This document shows, piece after piece, positions 1-6,449 of a stretch of 6,462 bases of DNA. Source of the stretch: Candidatus Zhuqueibacterota bacterium. Its GTDB lineage: Bacteria; Zhuqueibacterota; Zhuqueibacteria; Residuimicrobiales; Krinioviventaceae. Both the position numbers and the translations under genes were made by a program. Within the stretch, counting starts at the first letter, position 1. Every line of letters starts with the position of its first letter. The stretch is from assembly GCA_003854995.1 (NCBI GenBank), contig RQOI01000650.1, forward strand, positions 1-6,462, written 5' to 3'. A model generated the notes under the pieces. It was not told where the DNA came from. It saw nothing but the letters and a program-made list of their open reading frames with translations, and did no database searches.

Positions 1-1
1 A

Positions 2-181
2 GTCTTTGCCCCTTACGATGGCCTGACCGTTGAGAAACGAATCGGCATCGGCAGCAGTCGCGCTGATATGCTGTCTGCCTACGGAGACGCGCAATCCGTC
101 GCCGGAGATATGTATTTTTACGATATCGGCATCACTTTTGAGGTCATCAATGATCGCGTGACTGGAATGATCATCGAGTGA
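2..181 (+). CDS. C-terminal fragment of an unrecognised protein (5' end outside window)
   Basis: An open frame enters from the left edge and gives 59 residues before the TGA at 179-181. Its beginning lies outside the window, so the full length and N-terminus are unknown. The visible part contains GIGSSRADMLSAYGDAQ, followed by YFYDIGITFEVINDRVTGM. This alternation (Gly-rich turn, short helix ending in a YG turn, then two beta strands with an aromatic-rich GI-x-F core) resembles small SmpA/OmlA- or BLIP-like alpha/beta modules of envelope proteins. That comparison is from memory of pattern only, so no function is assigned. It has the same orientation as the downstream cluster but is separated from it by 174 bases, so it may be a different transcription unit. 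Confidence 0.6.
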   Translation, partial: VFAPYDGLTVEKRIGIGSSRADMLSAYGDAQSVAGDMYFYDIGITFEVINDRVTGMIIE

Positions 182-355
182 CAAGCTTGAATCAACGGAA
201 AACGGCTCAGGATCTCATGAACTGTCAGCCTCTCGATAGAATCCGTCGAACGGACTGATAAATTAAATTGAATCCCTGGGATGAGAAGAGGTGATTTCAG
301 GCGTTGACTGAGACGAATGAACCTCAACTGTAAAACAAAGATAAGGAGATATTCC
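182..355. other. Intergenic region before the CBM protein gene
   Basis: This 174-base gap holds no convincing gene. It contains a short perfect palindromic hairpin, TCCGT-CGA-ACGGA (242-254), followed by an A/T-rich stretch, 258-270. There is no T-run directly after the hairpin, so it is not a clear intrinsic terminator for the upstream gene. It could equally be an operator half-site or chance. The promoter of the cluster is expected here, but no -35/-10 pair is convincing. Confidence 0.4.
343..348 (+). promoter_or_regulatory. Ribosome binding site of the CBM protein gene
   Basis: AAGGAG lies seven bases before the ATG at 356. It decides the start: the in-frame ATG at 317 lies upstream of this site, would add 13 residues with several charges, and would spoil the signal peptide. 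Confidence 0.8.
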
Positions 356-1315
356 ATGTCACTCGTGCGAAAACATCCAATCGCGGTCGTCATTCCATCC
401 CTCTGCATAACGATGCTGGGCATGACTGTTTTTGCCCAGGAAGCAAAATTTCAGCAGTCGAGTGGGGAAAACGGACTTGTCTGTATGGAAGCGGAGAATT
501 ACTCGATCATCAGAGAATCGGCAACTGATACTTACTGGGAATTCGTCGAAGAGCCTCTCGATTTTGCCGGAACAGGCGCCATGCAGGCCTTGCCCGCAGG
601 TCAGGAAGTGCACAAAGTTTTGGAAAATGCCCAAAGTGATGCCCCGGTTTTGCGCTATGCCGTCAATTTTGTCAGAACAGATTCCCTCTATGTCTGGGGC
701 CGCTCATCCCATGTGGACGGCTACGATGACTCTGTCTGGTTCGGTCTTGACGAGTTGATAGACGGTACGCAGCCGTTGTCTTACACGACAGCAGAACAGA
801 CATATGCCAATGAATGGTACTGGATAAGCTACCTGATGGACGGAACAAACAGGGCGGTCCTCCATGTGCCGTCAACGGGCGTGCATATGTTTGAGATCTA
901 TATGCGCGAGCCCAGCTACCGAATCGACAAGATCGTCCTCACGACAAATCCGGACTATAATCCCGGCGAGAGCGACCCAATGGGACCTGCCGAAACACTG
1001 GTCGACACAGAGGTGCAGTCAGTCGAAAATGGCCCGCAGGAATTCCAATTGGCGCAAAACTATCCCAATCCCTTCAATCCTTCGACAATGATTGAATTCA
1101 CCCTTGCCCACAAGACGACCGTTCACCTCAATGTCTATAATACGCTTGGTTATAAAATAAAGACGTTATTGTCCGAGACCAGGGAAGCAGGTCGCCATTC
1201 GATCTCCTGGGATGCGACGGCTAATGACGGTTCGCAGATCGGCGCCGGCATTTACTACTATTCCATGCAGGCCGATGGAGTGCATCAGGTTTGCAAGATG
1301 TTGTACATTAAATAA
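356..1315 (+). CDS. Secreted carbohydrate-binding-module protein with type IX-type C-terminal sorting domain
   Basis: This 319-residue protein is predicted to be exported and to sit on or beyond the outer membrane. Residues 1-27 form a signal peptide (basic MSLVRK, hydrophobic core, VFA near the cleavage point). Residues about 37-198 look like a CBM6/CBM35-type beta-sandwich, or the similar module at the C-terminus of GH115 enzymes. Supporting motifs are MEAENY (44-49), a central WGRSSHVDGYDDSVWFGLD (114-132), and the closing EIYMREPSYRIDKIVLT (180-196). After a short acidic and proline-containing linker, residues 229-319 form the sorting/FlgD-Ig-like module, with NYPNPFNPST (235-244), VYNTLG (260-265), SWDATANDGS (284-293) and GIYYYSMQADG (298-308). 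No catalytic domain is present, so this is a binding protein. It is the first complete gene of the cluster, 135 bases ahead of the GH26 gene. By inference it holds polysaccharide near the enzymes. Exact CBM family and ligand are undetermined. Confidence 0.85.
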   Translation: MSLVRKHPIAVVIPSLCITMLGMTVFAQEAKFQQSSGENGLVCMEAENYSIIRESATDTYWEFVEEPLDFAGTGAMQALPAGQEVHKVLENAQSDAPVLRYAVNFVRTDSLYVWGRSSHVDGYDDSVWFGLDELIDGTQPLSYTTAEQTYANEWYWISYLMDGTNRAVLHVPSTGVHMFEIYMREPSYRIDKIVLTTNPDYNPGESDPMGPAETLVDTEVQSVENGPQEFQLAQNYPNPFNPSTMIEFTLAHKTTVHLNVYNTLGYKIKTLLSETREAGRHSISWDATANDGSQIGAGIYYYSMQADGVHQVCKMLYIK

Positions 1316-1348
1316 ATTTGAATTCCAGACACAATCCTTCTCGACGAA

Positions 1349-1417
1349 ATGCAGAGTGTCCCTCTCAACGGCTGTTCCCTCTGGGCAGGTGGTTGAGCGG
1401 GACTCTTGCATCTTTTT
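1349..1417 (+). terminator. Imperfect stem-loop followed by T5, between the CBM and GH26 genes
   Basis: Arms 1349-1369 and 1392-1411 pair over about 18 base pairs: ATGCA/TGCAT, GAGT/ACTC, CCC/GGG and CTCAAC/GTTGAG. They are interrupted by a one-base bulge (1406), a two-base bulge (1358-1359) and one mismatch (1363/1398). The 22-base loop can itself form CCC-TCT-GGG. A run of five T (1413-1417) follows after one C. This has the shape of an intrinsic terminator or attenuator. It could instead be an mRNA-stabilising or processing hairpin that sets the ratio of binding protein to enzymes. The bulges make strong termination uncertain. Confidence 0.5.
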
Positions 1418-1438
1418 GCAGAGGCCAAGTTCATGAAT

Positions 1439-1443
1439 GGGAG
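1439..1443 (+). promoter_or_regulatory. Probable ribosome binding site of the GH26 gene
   Basis: GGGAG lies seven bases before the ATG at 1451 and supports that start. A weaker AGAGG (1420-1424) lies eight bases before the alternative in-frame ATG at 1433, so the choice is not absolute. Confidence 0.55.
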
Positions 1444-1450
1444 CACGATC

Positions 1451-2974
1451 ATGCTGTTAAAACAATTTGTCCTCGGCTTGTGCGTCAATCTGTTCTGCGG
1501 CTCAATGCTGTTCACCGCCGCGCAAGCCGGCGAGCCGGTCAATCCCAATGCTTCCACAGAAGCCCGAGCGCTGCTCAAGCTGTTGTATGACATTTCCGGG
1601 AAATATACGCTGACTGGACAGCATAATTATCCGAACACCCGCGACAGAAACTCGCAGTTTGCCGCTCGATACACCGGCGAAATGCCGGCGATCTGGAGCA
1701 CGGATATGGGATTCGCTGAGGATGGCGACACCGATTCCTACCTGGCGCGGCCGGACATTGTCCAGGAAGCAATCCGCCAGCATAAACTCGGTTCACTGGT
1801 GACCATCTGCTGGCACGCGGTGCCACCGACGGCGGATGAGCCGGTCACTTTTCGGCCGTCGCACGATGCCGACTCGACCAGGCTGGCGAGCGTGCAGGGC
1901 CAGCTGCTGGATGAGCAATTTAAAGATGTTTTGACGCCCGGCACTGAACTCTATGAAAAATGGGCGGCGCAGGTCGATTCCGTGGCCTTTTATCTGCAAA
2001 AACTGCAGCAGGCCAGGGTGCCGATCCTCTGGCGACCGTATCATGAGATGAACGGCGACTGGTTCTGGTGGGGAGGTCGGATCGGCGAATACAGCACCGT
2101 CGCGCTCTATCGCCAGATGTTTGATCGTCTGGTCCATCATCATAAACTCGATAACCTGATCTGGATGTGGAGCGTCGACAGAGCGCATCAACCCAGGATG
2201 TACTACAGCCAGTACTACCCGGGCGAGGACTATCTCGATGTCGTGTCATTGGATGTGTATGGCAGCGATTTTAGCGAGGCCTATTATGACAGCCTGAAGG
2301 CCCTGGCCCATGGAAAGCCGCTGGTCCTCGGCGAGGTCGGCAATCCGCCGACGCTCGAGATCCTGCAGGCTCAACCGCTGTGGGGATTCTGGGTCGTCTG
2401 GGCCGGCATGGTGCGAAACACAACAAAAGAAGAATACCAAACCTTGCTGGCGAGCCCGCGCATCCTCACGCTCGATGATCCCGCACACTGGGAAGTGATG
2501 GCGCCCTATCGCAGGGCGTGCAATCTGCCGCCCTTGCCCATCCAGGAAAGCCCGAACTTAAACGGGACGTGGATATTTGACGAACAGGCGAGTGTGCTCG
2601 ATCGTTTTGGCGCCGGCAACGCCGCTTACAAATTAGAGATCGCGCAGGATGAAAAGGTGCTGATCACGCGACGATATTTCATCGTCGAGTGGGGCGATGA
2701 TCGGGTCACAGTGGATACCTTGAAACTGGATGGCACAGAATCGATCGCAGAGCTTTTCAATGCGCCGCGAGTCACGACAGCGACATGGTCTGAGAAGGGC
2801 GATATGCTCGTCATCGAGTCGAAAACTACATTCACCCGCGGCGGTCGACCGATTGAAATGTCGGCGACCGAAAAGTGGCGCCTGCAAAAGCGCGGCCTCA
2901 TCCTGTCGATCGAAGAGACCGCGACCACTTTTCGCGGTGAACGGACCGTGACCATGGTTTATAAAAAACAGTGA
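1451..2974 (+). CDS. Secreted GH26 glycoside hydrolase (beta-mannanase type) with extra C-terminal beta domain
   Basis: GH26 enzymes are retaining (beta/alpha)8 hydrolases, mostly endo-beta-1,4-mannanases. This product has 507 residues. Residues 1-26 are a signal peptide ending AQA. Residues about 32-350 are the catalytic domain: GQH near the start, CWH with H122, RPYHEMNGDWFWWG with the expected acid/base E199, and KPLVLGEVGNPP with the expected nucleophile E295. All key residues are intact, so it should be active. Residues about 368-507 form a second domain, beginning LNGTW, with alternating hydrophobic strands and ending in MVYKK. It looks like a lipocalin-like beta barrel and not a known CBM. 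ATG 1451 was chosen for its GGGAG site and compact signal peptide; ATG 1433 would add six residues. The stop overlaps the GTG start of the next gene by four bases, implying co-translation. Mannan is the likely substrate, but GH26 also includes beta-1,3-xylanases and lichenases. Confidence 0.88.
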   Translation: MLLKQFVLGLCVNLFCGSMLFTAAQAGEPVNPNASTEARALLKLLYDISGKYTLTGQHNYPNTRDRNSQFAARYTGEMPAIWSTDMGFAEDGDTDSYLARPDIVQEAIRQHKLGSLVTICWHAVPPTADEPVTFRPSHDADSTRLASVQGQLLDEQFKDVLTPGTELYEKWAAQVDSVAFYLQKLQQARVPILWRPYHEMNGDWFWWGGRIGEYSTVALYRQMFDRLVHHHKLDNLIWMWSVDRAHQPRMYYSQYYPGEDYLDVVSLDVYGSDFSEAYYDSLKALAHGKPLVLGEVGNPPTLEILQAQPLWGFWVVWAGMVRNTTKEEYQTLLASPRILTLDDPAHWEVMAPYRRACNLPPLPIQESPNLNGTWIFDEQASVLDRFGAGNAAYKLEIAQDEKVLITRRYFIVEWGDDRVTVDTLKLDGTESIAELFNAPRVTTATWSEKGDMLVIESKTTFTRGGRPIEMSATEKWRLQKRGLILSIEETATTFRGERTVTMVYKKQ

Positions 2975-5097
2975 CTGGGACCACGTTGAAATATCTTTTG
3001 GCCATCTCATTGCTGTCAGTTGGCCTGCTTTTTCCGTTGCGCCGGGGTGAGGAGTCCGATCGCATCGATCGAAAGGCGCTGGTGCACCGTCACATGCCGA
3101 CGCTTAGCGATGTCGATGTGCTTTCGCCCTTTACTGTGGGCAACGGTGAGTTCGCCTTCACCGCGGATGTCACCGGTTTACAGACCCTGGCCCCGGTCTA
3201 CGAAACGGGCATCCCGCTCGTCACCCAATCGACGTGGGGATGGCATACCATTCCGGACAGCCATGACTATCGTATTGAGCAGACTTGGGAGTATCTTGAT
3301 ACCTATGGACGTTCAGTGCCATATGCCGCCGCCATGAATTCTGCCCCGGCACAATATCTGCGGGCGAACCCGCATCGGTTGCACCTGGGGCGCATCGCCT
3401 TCAAAAGCTTTGGCGCTGACATTCACGCCTCGGACGTGAGCGACATCCGGCAAGTGATGGATCACTGGCAGGGCATGATCAAAAGCTCCTTTCAATTCAA
3501 GGGCATGGCAGTGAAGGTGCAAACCTGCGCTCATCCACAGGACGACCAGATCGCCGTCCGGGTAGAATCGCCAGCGCTGCAGCAGGCGTCACTTGATATT
3601 GGTTTCGATTTTCCCTATGGCTCGCTCGAATGGAGAAAAACAGCATACGACTGGGAGAGCTCGCATCGCCATTCGTCGACGATTTGTCGGCGGGGAGAAA
3701 ATGATGTCAGCATTGAACGCCGGCTGGATAGCACGGTCTATTATGTGACCATTCGCTGGCAGGGTGATGCCGAGTTCATCGAGGTGAAAGCCCATTCGTA
3801 CGTTTTGCGCATTAAAAGCGCAAAGACGTTCGAGTTCGTCTGTCACTTTTCTCGTAAAGATAGAGGGACGGATAATAGTGCCCTGACATTCGAAAAATCA
3901 GCAACATACTGGCGCGACTTTTGGCAATCCGGCGGTGCGGTGGATCTCTCAGCCTCTGCCGATCCCAGAGCCGCGGAACTCGAGCGGCGCATCGTGCTGT
4001 CGCAATATCTGACGGCCATCCAGTGCAGCGGCTCCCTGCCGCCGCAGGAGACCGGCCTGACCGGCAACAGCTGGCACGGCAAATTTCACCTGGAGATGCA
4101 CTGGTGGCATGCGGCGCATTTTGTCCTGTGGGGCCGGGCGGCGATGCTGGAGAAAAGCCTGCCCTGGTATGAGTCCATTTTGCCCATGGCGCGCGCCAAG
4201 GCCGACGCACAGGGGTACGACGGCGTCCGCTGGCCCAAGATGACCGGCCCTGAGGGTCTCAGCAGCCCTTCAAGCGTCGGTGAATTTCTCATCTGGCAGC
4301 AGCCGCATCCCATCTATTTTGCCGAGCTGCTCTATCGAGATGATCCTGATCCCAAAGTACTGCGCCGCTACGAAAACATTGTCTTTCAGACCGCCGCTTT
4401 CATGGCCTCTTTCGCGCACTGGGACGAGTCGGCAAACCGCTATGTGCTGGGTCCGCCGCTCATTCCAGCGCAGGAGATCTATCGCGCGACAGAGACGATG
4501 AACCCGCCTTTTGAATTGTCCTACTGGGCTTTTGGCCTCAAGACCGCGCAGCAGTGGCGGCAGCGGTTGGGCCTCGCGCGTGTGGAAAAGTGGGATCATA
4601 TCATCGACCATCTCGCCCAATGGCCGGTGAATGACGGCTTTTATCAAAATGCAGAGACAGCGCTGCACACCTTTACAGACGAGTTCCATCGCAACGATCA
4701 CCCGACTCTTCTGGGCGCATACGGTATGCTGCCGAATGATGATGTAGACATTGAGATCATGCGCCGAACCCTCGATGGCGTCGTGAGATCGTGGAACTGG
4801 CAGCGCACCTGGGGCTGGGACTATCCGATGGTGGCCATGGCCGCTGCTCGCCTCGGGCGGCCCGATATCGCCATAGATGTGCTGCTCATGGACGTGCAAA
4901 AGAATACCTTTTTGAACAATGGCCACAACTACCAGTCCGACCGGTTGCCACTCTATTTGCCCGGCAATGGCGGGCTATTGACGGCCATCGCCATGATGGC
5001 GGCCGGCTGGGATGGCGCGCCCGAGATTTATGCGCCGGGATTTCCGCAGGATGGCAGCTGGACGGTCCAATACGAAGGTCTGCGAAAATTGCCGTGA
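2971..5097 (+). CDS. GH65-like (alpha/alpha)6-barrel glycosidase, probably exported
   Basis: This 708-residue protein resembles clan GH-L enzymes: an N-terminal beta-sandwich followed by a six-hairpin barrel. Residues about 7-22 are hydrophobic (LKYLLAISLLSVGLLFPL), but no AxA cleavage site follows, so it may be a signal peptide or a membrane anchor. The sandwich (about 45-300) carries VGNGEFAFTADVTGLQTL from residue 56. The barrel (about 330-700) carries NSWHGKFHLEMHWWH (366-380), RWPKM (W421), WQQPHPIYFAEL (from W442), TDEFHRNDHPT (E571) and WNWQRTWGWDYPM (608-620). Similar proteins are usually labelled only as GH65-like. The catalytic acid cannot be assigned safely from sequence; E375, E571 and D617 are candidates. 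The GTG start sits in a GTGA overlap with the GH26 stop and has no clear Shine-Dalgarno site, suggesting translational coupling. A TTG at 2986, with GGGA upstream, is an alternative start giving MKYLL. By context it acts on mannan-derived oligosaccharides or side chains, but the true reaction is unknown. Confidence 0.75.
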   Translation: MTGTTLKYLLAISLLSVGLLFPLRRGEESDRIDRKALVHRHMPTLSDVDVLSPFTVGNGEFAFTADVTGLQTLAPVYETGIPLVTQSTWGWHTIPDSHDYRIEQTWEYLDTYGRSVPYAAAMNSAPAQYLRANPHRLHLGRIAFKSFGADIHASDVSDIRQVMDHWQGMIKSSFQFKGMAVKVQTCAHPQDDQIAVRVESPALQQASLDIGFDFPYGSLEWRKTAYDWESSHRHSSTICRRGENDVSIERRLDSTVYYVTIRWQGDAEFIEVKAHSYVLRIKSAKTFEFVCHFSRKDRGTDNSALTFEKSATYWRDFWQSGGAVDLSASADPRAAELERRIVLSQYLTAIQCSGSLPPQETGLTGNSWHGKFHLEMHWWHAAHFVLWGRAAMLEKSLPWYESILPMARAKADAQGYDGVRWPKMTGPEGLSSPSSVGEFLIWQQPHPIYFAELLYRDDPDPKVLRRYENIVFQTAAFMASFAHWDESANRYVLGPPLIPAQEIYRATETMNPPFELSYWAFGLKTAQQWRQRLGLARVEKWDHIIDHLAQWPVNDGFYQNAETALHTFTDEFHRNDHPTLLGAYGMLPNDDVDIEIMRRTLDGVVRSWNWQRTWGWDYPMVAMAAARLGRPDIAIDVLLMDVQKNTFLNNGHNYQSDRLPLYLPGNGGLLTAIAMMAAGWDGAPEIYAPGFPQDGSWTVQYEGLRKLP

Positions 5098-5154
5098 CAA
5101 TTATATTTTCATTGAAGAATCGATGCAAAATGGATCTTCCGATAGTGAAATCTT

Positions 5155-5280
5155 TTAACCGCAGAGGGCGCCGAGAAAAGCAGAGAGAGAAAAAATATGG
5201 ATTTTAAAATATGACGAATGTGAATGGTAATATTTTTGATGTCATGGCTCGGCGACCTTGGTGATCTCGGCTGGTGCAAT
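5155..5280. repeat. Degenerate palindromic intergenic repeat
   Basis: The gap between the GH65-like and GH5 genes contains a purine-rich left arm (AACCGCAGAGGGCGCCGAG, 5157-5175, then AAAAGCAGAGAGAG). An A/T-rich centre (5190-5240) follows, and then a right arm (GGCTCGGCGACCTTGG, 5246-5261, then TGATCTCGGC). CGCCGAG (5169-5175) is the exact reverse complement of CTCGGCG (5248-5254), and pairing continues past a mismatch for a few more bases. From memory, CGCAGAG/CTCTGCG-rich palindromes of this style are scattered through intergenic regions of many environmental bacterial genomes. Read as protein, the left arm gives NRRGRREKQRE, a familiar spurious peptide of such repeats. No gene is supported here. 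Confidence 0.5.
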
Positions 5281-5307
5281 GTACACATTACGCCATTGAG
5301 CTTTAAA

Positions 5308-5314
5308 AAAGGAG
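5308..5314 (+). promoter_or_regulatory. Ribosome binding site of the GH5 gene
   Basis: AAAGGAG lies five bases before ATG 5320. It excludes the longer in-frame start at 5224, whose extra 32 residues come from the right arm of the repeat and precede a good signal peptide. Confidence 0.8.
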
Positions 5315-5319
5315 TCTCT

Positions 5320-6390
5320 ATGAAAGTAATATCAATCTATATGACAGCGCTCTTTGTGCTGCTGACGTTGATAGAAAAAATGCCGGCCCAGGAGGTGAAG
5401 CAAAATGAGTATCACGCCTGGTGGCGGGAGGGTTATGGTGGCCGGCCACGCCGCAATCCGCAGGCGAAGACACTGCCGCTCATTCAGGTGCGGGGAAATG
5501 TGTTCGTCAATTCACAGGGCGATACGATTCTGTTCCGCGGCCTGGCCATTTCTGATCCAGATAAAATTGCCAATGAAGGACACTGGGACAAGAAGCACTT
5601 TGAGCAAGTGAAAGAGATGGGCGCTTCTGTGGTGCGCATTCCCATTCATCCGGTCGCCTGGCGCGAACGCACGCCGCAAAAATACCTGGAGCTCCTCGAT
5701 CAGGCCGTCGAGTGGTGCACTGACCTGGGGATGTACGTCATGATTGACTGGCATTCGATCGGTAATTTGCAGATGGAGCTGTTTCAAAATCCCATGTACG
5801 ATACGAGCCAAAAAGAGACCTACGAGTTCTGGCGCGCCATTGCCCGTCATTTTCGCGGCCATAACACGGTCGCGTTCTATGAGATCTTTAACGAGCCGAC
5901 CATCTATCGCGGCCAGCTCGGCAGCATGAGCTGGTCGGAGTGGAAGAAAATCAACGAGGATATCATCCACCTCATCCGTTCCTATGATCCGGAGCCGATT
6001 CCCCTGGTGGCCGGCCTGGACTGGGCGTATGACCTGACGCCGCTGCTCATTGATCCGATCAATGCGGAGAATATTGGCTATGTCTCCCACCCCTATGCGC
6101 ACAAAAGACGCGAACCCTGGGAACCCAAGTGGGAGGAAAATTTCGGCTTTGCCGCCGACACCTACCCGATCGTCGTCACCGAATTCGGTTTTGGACTGCG
6201 CGACAATGCGGTCATCGATGAGAACCATTATGGTCCGCGCATCATTAAATATCTGGAGAACCGCGGCATCAGTTGGGTGGCCTGGGTGTTTGATCCGGAA
6301 TGGGGCCCCAACATGATGAAATCATGGGATTACGAACTGACCGGCAGCGGCGAATTTTTCAAAAAGGCGATGCGCGGCGAGGCGCAGTGA
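5320..6390 (+). CDS. Secreted GH5 glycoside hydrolase (endo-beta-mannanase/glucanase type)
   Basis: GH5 enzymes are retaining (beta/alpha)8 clan GH-A hydrolases of beta-linked glucans, mannans and related glycans. This one has 356 residues: a signal peptide (about 1-24, MKVISIYM plus a hydrophobic core, ending MPAQ), a short polar segment rich in W, R and G, and a single catalytic domain to the end. Signature residues are present: RGLA (start of the barrel), VRIPIHP with R106, IDWHS with H145, FNEP with acid/base E192, SHPYA with H257, VVTEFG with nucleophile E288, and WVAWVFDPEW with W322. The set is complete, so it should be active. It has no CBM and no sorting domain, unlike the first gene of the cluster. 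It follows the GH65-like gene after 222 bases that include a repeat, so it may have its own promoter or be distal in the operon. The subfamily and exact substrate cannot be fixed from this reading. Mannan or glucomannan is favoured because of the GH26 neighbour. Confidence 0.88.
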   Translation: MKVISIYMTALFVLLTLIEKMPAQEVKQNEYHAWWREGYGGRPRRNPQAKTLPLIQVRGNVFVNSQGDTILFRGLAISDPDKIANEGHWDKKHFEQVKEMGASVVRIPIHPVAWRERTPQKYLELLDQAVEWCTDLGMYVMIDWHSIGNLQMELFQNPMYDTSQKETYEFWRAIARHFRGHNTVAFYEIFNEPTIYRGQLGSMSWSEWKKINEDIIHLIRSYDPEPIPLVAGLDWAYDLTPLLIDPINAENIGYVSHPYAHKRREPWEPKWEENFGFAADTYPIVVTEFGFGLRDNAVIDENHYGPRIIKYLENRGISWVAWVFDPEWGPNMMKSWDYELTGSGEFFKKAMRGEAQ

Positions 6391-6449
6391 AATCAGCGAG
6401 CATCCTTGTGCAGCTGTTGTGCGCCCGGGATGCAAGGTCCCGGCTGTGA
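6387..6449 (+). other. Short GTG-started frame overlapping the GH5 stop; possibly the damaged start of a next gene
   Basis: The GH5 stop lies in GTGA, the same overlap arrangement as at 2971. The GTG opens a frame giving MKSASILVQLLCARDARSRL before TGA at 6447. The first 13 residues (K followed by a hydrophobic stretch ending in CA) look like the start of an export signal, but the frame closes at once. Another frame (from 6389) stays open to the window edge, so a frameshift in a real gene, or in the assembly, is possible. Chance is equally likely. Confidence 0.25.
6425..6443 (+). terminator. Weak stem-loop downstream of the GH5 gene
   Basis: CCGGGA (6425-6430) pairs with TCCCGG (6438-6443) across a seven-base loop, 35 bases after the GH5 stop. 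Only scattered T residues follow, so it is a poor intrinsic terminator. It may be a chance hairpin or 3'-end protection. Confidence 0.25.

Noticed and set aside
304..336. TTGACT (304-309) with TGTAAA/TAAAAC (329-336) as a sigma-70-like promoter
   Set aside because: The spacing is 19 to 21 bases, the -10 is poor, and the leader would be very short. Promoter rules of the likely lineage are also uncertain.
317..355. Upstream in-frame ATG extending the CBM protein by 13 residues
   Set aside because: The strong AAGGAG lies downstream of it and correctly precedes ATG 356; the extension also spoils the signal peptide.
1406..1450. TTG start (1406) extending the GH26 protein by 15 residues
   Set aside because: It lies on the right edge of the hairpin with no usable binding site, and places charged residues before a good signal peptide. 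ATG 1451, or second best ATG 1433, fits better.
4270..4926. 218-codon open frame on the minus strand inside the GH65-like gene
   Set aside because: It is the antisense of a well-supported coding region with conserved motifs; its translation shows no signature or binding site I can recognise.
5231..5238. TATTTTTG as a Bacteroidota-type -7 element for the GH5 gene
   Set aside because: It matches TAnnTTTG but has no TTTG partner at the expected distance and lies in A/T-rich sequence, so it is kept only as a remark under the repeat finding.
5224..5319. Upstream in-frame start extending the GH5 protein by 32 residues
   Set aside because: The extension is encoded by the right arm of the intergenic repeat, and AAAGGAG clearly serves ATG 5320.
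5512..6228. 238-codon open frame on the minus strand inside the GH5 gene
   Set aside because: It is the antisense of the GH5 catalytic region, where all family residues are on the plus strand; it is a codon-bias shadow.
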